From assembly GCA_051001455.1 (NCBI GenBank), contig JBPCNH010000031.1:1-22766 (forward strand): a DNA stretch of 22,766 nt, read 5' to 3'. The DNA comes from JBPCNH01 sp051001455. Lineage in GTDB: Bacteria > Actinomycetota > CADDZG01 > WHSQ01. Each line of letters opens with the position of its first letter. Position 1 is the first letter of the stretch. The notes beneath the pieces were generated by a model, which had not been told where the DNA came from, did no database searches, and saw only the letters and a list, made by a program, of their open reading frames with translations. Position numbers and translations under genes: made by a program. Shown here piece after piece: positions 1 through 5,752 of the stretch.

Positions 1-995
1 TGGGGATCGTTGAGGTATGCCTGTGTTCTGACACGCTCTTTGGGAGGAGAGGGATGGGAGGAGAACAGTGCGAATGTGTTGGGTCCGCGCCCGAAAGGGG
101 GCGCGGACCTCCATGAATCTGCGGCAGCCTGCCAACCCCACGCGCGGGACTGCACGTTCGCTTCGAAAAAGCCGCGCGCTCCCGGCGATACCAGCACCGA
201 CATCACTACGGTTACGAGCAGGATTCCCAGCGAGCCGGCGCCTACAAGACCGGCCGTCCTAAGCCTCGGTCGCGCTCTCCCTAGAAGCATCCCCGACAAT
301 GCGAGCCCCCCGCCTAGAGCCGCCACCCACCCTGCCTGACTAAACGAGAAGAGCACTCCAAGGGTGATTGGTATGCAAGTCGCGGCGGCCAGCTCCCGTC
401 TGCGTCCTCGCTCCGTGAGGAAAAGTCCAGCGGCGATCGGGAGGGCCATAGCGTGCCACGCCCCGGCGAAGTTGTGGTGTCCGATCGAAGAAGCGGCCTG
501 CTGAAAGAGGCTCTCTGTCGAGAACACGAATAGGGGGTCAAGATGGAACGCCTGGACGATGGAATACACACCCGTCATGCCGGCAGAAGCCACCAGCGCC
601 CACGCGATGGAGCGATACCTCTCCCGGAAAGACGTGGCGATCAACACCCCGTATACGGCGAAGAGGATGTAGGGGAGGAGGCCCTGGTAGCGGAGATATT
701 GGCCTACGAGCGACCACTCTTTGAGGTCCGAGAAAGCCCACGAGACGAACAAGCAAGCGATCAATAGGCCAGTGATGGCAAGCATCCTTCGGTTGATCCG
801 CTCGGCCGTTCCGAGTCCCAAACGGAGGAGATAGATCGACCCGGCTATTCCCACCCCCAGAAGGAGCAGGGCCATCTTGGGCACCTTGAACTCATCGTGG
901 GTGATTCCAGGGAGCACGATGACCGGGAAAGCGAAAGTAGTGGCCCATAAAACGCCGCGCTGGATCTTCTGGAGGGCATCAACTCGGAAGGGCAT
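1..995 (-). CDS. O-antigen ligase / Wzy-like polymerase family membrane protein (partial, C-terminus outside window)
   Basis: Reading the minus strand from ATG at 995-993 gives 331 codons without a stop, running off the left edge; an in-frame TGA lies at 1013-1011 just upstream, and this is the only ATG between the two. The translation is strongly hydrophobic with about nine likely membrane segments (for example around residues 15-30, 40-58, 103-121 and 250-270). Two signatures of the O-antigen ligase/polymerase (Wzy_C) family are visible: GHHNFAG at 172-178 in the position of the usual PN.fA motif, and R-WGWQAAADSW followed by GRGPNTF at 302-308, matching the W-x-A...P-GxGPxxF element. The family's next motif (HN-E) would lie just beyond the edge. 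Family members join or polymerise lipid-linked glycans on the outer face of the membrane; the substrate here cannot be told. Transcribed divergently from the pyr operon. The family call is firm in general shape but not in substrate. Confidence 0.8.
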   Translation of the reverse strand, partial: MPFRVDALQKIQRGVLWATTFAFPVIVLPGITHDEFKVPKMALLLLGVGIAGSIYLLRLGLGTAERINRRMLAITGLLIACLFVSWAFSDLKEWSLVGQYLRYQGLLPYILFAVYGVLIATSFRERYRSIAWALVASAGMTGVYSIVQAFHLDPLFVFSTESLFQQAASSIGHHNFAGAWHAMALPIAAGLFLTERGRRRELAAATCIPITLGVLFSFSQAGWVAALGGGLALSGMLLGRARPRLRTAGLVGAGSLGILLVTVVMSVLVSPGARGFFEANVQSRAWGWQAAADSWRSAPPFGRGPNTFALFSSHPSPPKERVRTQAYLNDP

Positions 996-1047
996 GATGA
1001 CGCCACCATGTCATCCGACCAGGAGAGTTATCAACCACCGACGATGG

Positions 1048-1076
1048 TTGTGCGAGTTTCGACAACGAGGTAACGT
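1048..1076 (+). promoter_or_regulatory. Candidate promoter of the pyr operon
   Basis: TTGTGC at 1048-1053 and TAACGT at 1071-1076 are separated by 17 bases. The -10 fits the loose actinobacterial TAnnnT pattern and the -35 keeps TTG. Start of transcription is expected near 1083, immediately before the PyrR-binding element, giving a leader of about 100 nt. Prediction from pattern only. Confidence 0.45.
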
Positions 1077-1086
1077 GGCTCCAACG

Positions 1087-1120
1087 CCCTTTAAGACGGC
1101 CCTGTGAGGTCGAGAAGGAG
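1087..1120 (+). promoter_or_regulatory. PyrR-binding RNA loop (pyr leader anti-antiterminator type element)
   Basis: The leader carries CCCTTTAA (1087-1094), then CCTGTGAGG (1101-1109), then AAGGAG (1115-1120). The core fits the known PyrR loop consensus CCNGNGAGG exactly. GGCC (1098-1101) can pair with GGTC (1108-1111) around the loop, and CCTT (1088-1091) with AAGG (1115-1118) at the base, the usual layout of PyrR elements. PyrR bound to UMP or UTP is known to bind such loops and shut down pyr expression by attenuation (Bacillus) or translational repression (mycobacteria). It lies just upstream of pyrR, as expected for autoregulation. Confidence 0.75.
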
Positions 1121-1152
1121 TCGGCTGGCTTGCTACTGCATACCTATATCTG

Positions 1153-1181
1153 CGCTTCCCCGGCCCGGGGAGGCGTTTTTT
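1153..1181 (+). terminator. Attenuator-like hairpin overlapping the pyrR ribosome binding site
   Basis: Bases 1153-1162 pair with 1166-1175 in a ten-pair stem (one G-U) around a 3-nt loop, followed by six T at 1176-1181. This is a textbook intrinsic terminator shape. Its 3' arm contains GGGGAGG (1167-1173), the only good ribosome binding site for the pyrR ATG at 1183, so the same fold would also block translation. Together with the PyrR loop upstream it makes a coherent UMP-sensing leader. No clear antiterminator pairing was found by eye. Confidence 0.65.
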
Positions 1182-1182
1182 G

Positions 1183-1791
1183 ATGCCGGAATCTCACGCC
1201 GCAGCTGCTGCGGTCAAAGCCCACCTAGGCGACTTCCAGCTCAAGGCGAAGATCATGGGCCCCGAGGACTTCCGCCGGGCGCTCGTGCGCATCGCCCACG
1301 AGATCGTCGAGCGGAACAAGGGGACCGAAGACCTCGTCATCGTGGGTATCCGTACCCGGGGAGCTCCGCTGGCGGATCGTATCGCCAAGGCGATCGCGGA
1401 GTTCGAGGGCGTCGACCTCCCCTCGGGAGCTCTCGACGTGACCCTTTACCGCGACGACGTGGCGCTGCGGAGCCCTCGGAGCCTCGAGTCGACGACGGTG
1501 CCCGGAGACCTCGACGGCCGGGTCGTGGTGCTCGTGGACGACGTGCTCTACACGGGACGCACGATCCGAGCGGCCTTCGACGCGGTGCTGGATCTCGGGC
1601 GGCCCCGGTCGATCCGCCTCGCGACGCTCGTCGATAGGGGGCACCGGGAACTGCCCATCCGGGCGGACCACGTCGGCAAGAACCTCCCGACATCGTCGGA
1701 TGAGGTCGTGAAGGTGCTGGTACAGGAGATCGACGGCGAGGACGCCGTGCTGATCGGGAGCGAGCGGAAACCGGCCGGAGGTGCCGGATGA
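1183..1791 (+). CDS. pyrR: Bifunctional pyr operon regulator PyrR / uracil phosphoribosyltransferase
   Basis: A 202-residue protein matching PyrR over its length: FRRALVRIAHEIVERNKG near residues 28-45, IVGIRTRG, LDVTLYRDD, the PRPP-binding loop VDDVLYTGRT at 118-127, and LVDRGHRELPIRADHVGKNLPTS. PyrR senses uridine nucleotides and binds pyr mRNA; many members also make UMP from uracil and PRPP. ATG 1183 is chosen because GGGGAGG lies 9 bases upstream; a TTG at 1180 would add one residue. About 20 residues precede the usual family N-terminus, so an internal start is possible, but none has a better binding site. The stop overlaps pyrB by ATGA, implying coupling. First gene of the operon, downstream of its own probable binding site. 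Confidence 0.95.
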   Translation: MPESHAAAAAVKAHLGDFQLKAKIMGPEDFRRALVRIAHEIVERNKGTEDLVIVGIRTRGAPLADRIAKAIAEFEGVDLPSGALDVTLYRDDVALRSPRSLESTTVPGDLDGRVVVLVDDVLYTGRTIRAAFDAVLDLGRPRSIRLATLVDRGHRELPIRADHVGKNLPTSSDEVVKVLVQEIDGEDAVLIGSERKPAGGAG

Positions 1792-2723
1792 TCAAGCACC
1801 TTTTGTCTATGGATCAGCTGAGCGCGGAGGACATCACCAAGATCCTCGATACCGCCGACTCGTTGCGGCAGGTGACCGACAGGCCGATCAAGAAGTTGCC
1901 GACCTTGCGGGGGCGAACGGTATGCAACCTCTTCTACGAGGCGTCGACCCGTACGAGGATCTCGTTCGAGCTGGCGGCGAAACGTTTGTCGGCCGACGTG
2001 ATCAACTTCGCTGCAGACGCGAAGTCCTCGGTCTCCAAGGGCGAGTCGTTCAAAGACACCGCGTGGACGCTGGAGGCGATGGGGGTCGATGCGATCGTGG
2101 TCCGGCACGGTTCTTCCGGCGCGCCGCACCAGTTGTCGCAGTGGGTGAAGGCCAGCGTGATCAATGCAGGTGATGGCGCACACGAGCATCCGACCCAGGC
2201 TCTGCTCGATCTCTTCTCGATGCGCGAGCACTTCAAGGACCTCGAGGGATTGAACGTAGCGATCGTCGGAGACGTGTTGCACTCCCGGGTCGCCCGCTCG
2301 AACGTCAAGGGTCTCGTGACGATGGGGGCGAACGTGACGCTCGTCGGACCGCCGACCCTCATCCCGCCGCAGGCCGCAGGCTGGGGTGCCCAGATCTCCT
2401 ACAGCTTGGACGACGTCCTCCCCGAGCTCGACGTCTGCTACCTCTTGCGTGTCCAGAAAGAGAGGCAATCCGAACAGCTCTTCCCGAGCATGCGGGAATA
2501 CGCCGCCGTATGGGGGCTCGACTCGCCACGGGTCGCGAAGATGAAGCCCGAGGCGCTGGTCATGCATCCCGGGCCGATGAACCGCGGGGTGGAGATCGCC
2601 GCCGATGTATCCGAGCTGCCCCGTTCGATCATCCTGGGCCAGGTCGCCAACGGACTCGCGGTGCGAATGAGCCTTCTCTACCTGATGCTCGGGGGACCGG
2701 GCTCCGAAGAGGAGGCCGCCTGA
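1788..2723 (+). CDS. pyrB: Aspartate carbamoyltransferase catalytic subunit
   Basis: 311 residues, normal for PyrB. It condenses carbamoyl phosphate with aspartate to N-carbamoyl aspartate, the committed step of UMP synthesis. Visible motifs are STRTR (53-57) for carbamoyl phosphate, SKGES a little further on, HEHPTQALLD from 132, and HPGPMNRG (260-267) with the aspartate-binding loop. Start ATG 1788 overlaps the pyrR stop (ATGA), with GGAGG 7 bases upstream. It is followed directly by pyrC through a one-base TGATG overlap. No pyrI regulatory subunit gene is present, so feedback control probably works through PyrR. Confidence 0.97.
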   Translation: MIKHLLSMDQLSAEDITKILDTADSLRQVTDRPIKKLPTLRGRTVCNLFYEASTRTRISFELAAKRLSADVINFAADAKSSVSKGESFKDTAWTLEAMGVDAIVVRHGSSGAPHQLSQWVKASVINAGDGAHEHPTQALLDLFSMREHFKDLEGLNVAIVGDVLHSRVARSNVKGLVTMGANVTLVGPPTLIPPQAAGWGAQISYSLDDVLPELDVCYLLRVQKERQSEQLFPSMREYAAVWGLDSPRVAKMKPEALVMHPGPMNRGVEIAADVSELPRSIILGQVANGLAVRMSLLYLMLGGPGSEEEAA

Positions 2724-4036
2724 TGGGCTTCCTGCTCAAAGGTGGCCGCGTTGTAGACCCCGCTTCGGGCACCGATGAGGTGACCGACGTAGCGATCGAA
2801 GATGGGGTGGTGAGTGCCACCGGCAAGGATCTCGACGCGGCAGGGAACAGTGTGATCGACGCGGCCGGGCTCGTCGTCGCTCCGGGCTTGGTCGATCTTC
2901 ACACCCACGTCCGCGAGCCCGGCCGCGAAGACGAGGAGACGATCGCGTCTGCTTCGGCGGCGGCTGCGGCGGGCGGTTACACGGCGATATGCACGATGCC
3001 GAACACCGACCCCGTTATGGACAACGCCGCCATCGTCGAGAAGGTTTGGGCGCTCGGCCGGGAAGCGGGGTTTGTCGACGTCATCCCGGCCGGTGCTCTG
3101 AGCAAAGGACAGCAGGGCGCGGTCATGGCGGACCTCGGTGAGATGGCGCGCTCTTACGCGAAGGTGCGGTTGTTCACCGACGACGGACACGGGGTCCAGG
3201 ATTCGCTGTTCGTACGCCGCGCCATGGAGTATCTCGTGGCCTTCGACGGCATCTACGCGGAACACTGTGAGGATTCGGCTCTCGCCGCGGGTGGCCACAT
3301 GCACGAGGGGGATCGCTCGATGGCGCTCGGACTGCGCGGGATCCCGGCCGAGGCCGAGGAGTTGATGGCTGCCCGCGACATCGCGCTGTCGCGCCTCACC
3401 GGATGCCGACTGCACCTGCTTCACATCTCCACCGCGGGGACGGTCGACATGGTCCGCCGTGCCAAAGCTGAAGGCCTGCGCGTGACCGCAGAGGCGACCC
3501 CACATCACTTCTCGCTAACCGACGACGTGCTCGAAACCTACGATCCAAACGCCAAGGTGAACCCGCCGCTCAGGACGGGCTCGGATGTAACTGCGATCAT
3601 CGCCGGCCTCGCCGATGGAACGATCGACGCGATCGCTACCGACCACGCGCCGCACGCGCTCGAGGAGAAGGATCAGGAGTTCCAGTACGCGCCGCCGGGA
3701 TTAGTAGGGCTCGAGACCGCATTGGGACTGGCGATCACGAACCTGGTACGGCCGGGGCATATGTCGCTCAAGGACGCGATCGCTCTGATGTCCACGAAGC
3801 CAGCCGCGCTGCTGGGGCTCAGTGCCCACGGCGGGCCGATCGTGCCCGGCGCGCCGGCACACCTCGTTGTCTTCGACCCCGAGGCCCGGTGGACGGTCGA
3901 CCCCGCGGCCTTCAGCTCGAAGAGCAAGAACACCCCGTTCGGCGGACACACGTTGTACGGCAAGGTCGTACATACCTTCTACGGAGGTAAGCAGACGGTG
4001 GCCGACGGGAAGCCGATGCACGAGGTGCCGGCATGA
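2723..4036 (+). CDS. pyrC: Dihydroorotase (class I)
   Basis: 437 residues, the length of class I (multifunctional-type) dihydroorotases. It cyclises carbamoyl aspartate to dihydroorotate using a zinc site. Seen in order: the metal motif DLHTHVREPG with H60, H62 and R64; MPNTDP; the HIST motif near 230; TAEATPHHFSLTDD; NPPLRT; and IATDHAPH with the catalytic aspartate, then the PPGLVGLETALGLAI region. Start ATG 2723 shares one base with the pyrB stop and has GAGGAGG upstream; a longer in-frame extension back to 2510 would lie inside pyrB and is rejected. The stop overlaps carA (ATGA). Confidence 0.96.
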   Translation: MGFLLKGGRVVDPASGTDEVTDVAIEDGVVSATGKDLDAAGNSVIDAAGLVVAPGLVDLHTHVREPGREDEETIASASAAAAAGGYTAICTMPNTDPVMDNAAIVEKVWALGREAGFVDVIPAGALSKGQQGAVMADLGEMARSYAKVRLFTDDGHGVQDSLFVRRAMEYLVAFDGIYAEHCEDSALAAGGHMHEGDRSMALGLRGIPAEAEELMAARDIALSRLTGCRLHLLHISTAGTVDMVRRAKAEGLRVTAEATPHHFSLTDDVLETYDPNAKVNPPLRTGSDVTAIIAGLADGTIDAIATDHAPHALEEKDQEFQYAPPGLVGLETALGLAITNLVRPGHMSLKDAIALMSTKPAALLGLSAHGGPIVPGAPAHLVVFDPEARWTVDPAAFSSKSKNTPFGGHTLYGKVVHTFYGGKQTVADGKPMHEVPA

Positions 4037-5232
4037 CTCTTCGCCCACCTGCATTACTGGCGCTGGCGGACGGCACCGTGTTCCGCGGCTCAGGTTTCGG
4101 CGCGCCGGGTACCCGCACGGGGGAGGTCTGTTTCAACACCGGCATGACCGGCTACCAGGAGGTCCTCACCGATCCCTCGTACCACGGTCAGATCGTGACG
4201 ATGACGAGCGTCCAGATCGGCAACACCGGCGTCAATCACCACGACGACCAATCGATACATCCGTGGGTGGCGGGATTCGCGGTGCGTGATCTGAGCGAGC
4301 GTCATTCGAACTGGCGCGCCGAGGACTCACTCGACCGCTACCTGCAACACCACGGCGTTCCCGGCATCTCGGACATCGACACGCGTCGCCTGACGCGCCA
4401 CATCCGCACGGCTGGCGCGATGCAAGGCGCGATCTCGAACGAGATCCTCGACCAAGGTGAGTTGATCGACGTGGCGCGAGCGGCTCCGTCGCTCGTGGGA
4501 CGCGATCTCGTACGCGAGGTCTCGACCACCGAGCCCTACACCTGGTCGATAGAAGACCTCGAACGTCGTGCGACCAGCGGTTACGCCGCAGGCGCGGAGA
4601 CGGCTCCTCCCACCGCCCAACTCTTGGAACGCAACGAAGGACCTAGGTTCAAGGTTGCTGCATACGACTACGGGATGAAGCGCAACATCCTCGACCTCCT
4701 CACCGCGAGCGGCAACGACGTGACGGTTCTGCCGGCCGCGACTCCCGCCGCAGAAGTCTTGGCGGAGGGCTACGACGGAGTGTTCCTGTCTAACGGTCCC
4801 GGAGATCCCGAGCCGGTCACATATGCCATCGAGAACGTCAAGCAGCTGCTCGGGCGCGTGCCGATCTTCGGTATCTGCCTGGGCCACCAGATCCTGGCGC
4901 TGGCCCTTGGTGGCGCCACCTACAAGCTGCCGTTCGGCCACCGGGGGGCCAACCACCCGGTCGCGTGGACGGGCAGCGACCGGATCGAGATCACCTGTCA
5001 GAACCACGGCTTCGCGGTTGACGCCGCCAGCATCGCCAGCTCTGCGGCCGGGCTAACCCACGTCAATCTCAACGACCAGACGGTAGAGGGACTCGAGGTC
5101 CCCGGCGTCGCCTACAGCGTTCAGTACCACCCGGAATCGGGACCCGGACCACACGATTCCCGCTATCTCTTCGCCAAGTTCCGAGACCTCATGACGACAT
5201 TCCAACCGGCCGCCGACTCGGTGCGGGCGTAG
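4033..5232 (+). CDS. carA: Carbamoyl phosphate synthase small subunit (glutaminase)
   Basis: 399 residues. The N-terminal CPSase small-chain domain shows GEVCFNTGMTGYQEVLTDPSY and IGNTGVN; the C-terminal class I glutamine amidotransferase has LSNGPGDPE, the nucleophile C282 in GICLGHQ, and H366/E368 in QYHPES. It hydrolyses glutamine and feeds ammonia to CarB for carbamoyl phosphate. Start ATG 4033 overlaps the pyrC stop, with GAGG 7 bases ahead. CarA is normally followed directly by carB; here 519 bases holding two small genes separate them. Confidence 0.97.
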   Translation: MTLRPPALLALADGTVFRGSGFGAPGTRTGEVCFNTGMTGYQEVLTDPSYHGQIVTMTSVQIGNTGVNHHDDQSIHPWVAGFAVRDLSERHSNWRAEDSLDRYLQHHGVPGISDIDTRRLTRHIRTAGAMQGAISNEILDQGELIDVARAAPSLVGRDLVREVSTTEPYTWSIEDLERRATSGYAAGAETAPPTAQLLERNEGPRFKVAAYDYGMKRNILDLLTASGNDVTVLPAATPAAEVLAEGYDGVFLSNGPGDPEPVTYAIENVKQLLGRVPIFGICLGHQILALALGGATYKLPFGHRGANHPVAWTGSDRIEITCQNHGFAVDAASIASSAAGLTHVNLNDQTVEGLEVPGVAYSVQYHPESGPGPHDSRYLFAKFRDLMTTFQPAADSVRA

Positions 5233-5276
5233 GGTCGGCAGGACCATTAGACCGAGTACGACAAAGGGAGGCATCG

Positions 5277-5384
5277 ATGGGACGAGGTGACCGCAGGAGC
5301 ACCCGCTGGAAGCGAGAGCGGCAGAAGAAGAAGAAAGAGCGAGGTCAACGCAAGGCCGAGGCAAAGGGAGCGGTCAAGCGCTGA
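5277..5384 (+). CDS. Small, highly basic 35-residue protein of unknown function
   Basis: ATG 5277 opens a 35-codon frame ending in TGA 5382-5384. It is preceded by a strong ribosome binding site, AAGGGAGG (5265-5272), and its stop overlaps the next gene's start in the same TGATG fashion used through the operon. The product begins MGRGDRRSTRWKRER and continues with KKKKERGQRKAEAKG; about half its residues are Lys or Arg, with a few Glu, so it is probably disordered or a short charged helix that could bind RNA. The first eight residues resemble the start of ribosomal protein bTHX (MGKGDRRT), but the glycine-rich rest of bTHX is absent, so I do not assign that name. It sits 44 bases after carA. 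A real gene is likely; its function is unknown. Confidence 0.7.
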   Translation: MGRGDRRSTRWKRERQKKKKERGQRKAEAKGAVKR

Positions 5385-5752
5385 TGACGTTCCAGATCTT
5401 GCGGCTCGAGCACGTCAATGTGACGACCCCCGAGGACCTCGAAGCCCAGGTGGTTTCGTGGTACGAGTCTTGCCTGGGGCTCACGCCGTTCGATAAGCCC
5501 GATGGCACATCCTCTACCGGTGCGTGGTTCAAGGTGGGCGATCAGGAGGTGCATGTGACGCGTGACGAGCACAATCCTCCGAAGGTCGCCCACTTCTGCC
5601 TCATCACCGACGACCTGGACGACGTGATCGAGCGCCTGCGATCCGCCGACTGCCACATCGAGCAGGCGGCCGAGATACCCGGGCGGCGCCGTTTCTTCAC
5701 GAGGGACCCTGCCGGGAACAGGGTTGAGATCGCCTCACTGGAGGAGAGCTAG
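5384..5752 (+). CDS. VOC (glyoxalase/bleomycin resistance) superfamily protein
   Basis: 122 residues forming a single VOC unit of two beta-alpha-beta-beta-beta modules. Candidate metal ligands are H10 (LEHVNV), H57 or E55 (QEVHV), H70 (VAHFCL) and E115 in the typical DPAGNRVEI ending; GRRRFFTRDP is also characteristic. VOC proteins act on small molecules such as methylglyoxal conjugates, aromatic diols or antibiotics, or just bind ligands; nothing here fixes the substrate. It starts inside the stop of the basic 35-aa ORF (TGATG) and its TAG overlaps the GTG of carB, so it is translated within the carAB unit. An unusual partner for carbamoyl phosphate synthase. Confidence 0.88.
   Translation: MTFQILRLEHVNVTTPEDLEAQVVSWYESCLGLTPFDKPDGTSSTGAWFKVGDQEVHVTRDEHNPPKVAHFCLITDDLDDVIERLRSADCHIEQAAEIPGRRRFFTRDPAGNRVEIASLEES

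Noticed and set aside
10..767. Several short + strand frames in the first 770 bases
   Set aside because: They are opposite the minus-strand ligase gene, have no good ribosome binding sites, and resemble no known protein.
1180..1182. TTG just before the pyrR ATG as the start
   Set aside because: It adds one residue only; ATG at 1183 has the better codon and proper spacing to GGGGAGG.
1548..2567. 339-codon open frame on the minus strand opposite pyrR and pyrB
   Set aside because: It lies entirely antisense to two well-conserved genes, shows no recognisable domain, and its composition is what third-position GC bias produces on the opposite strand.
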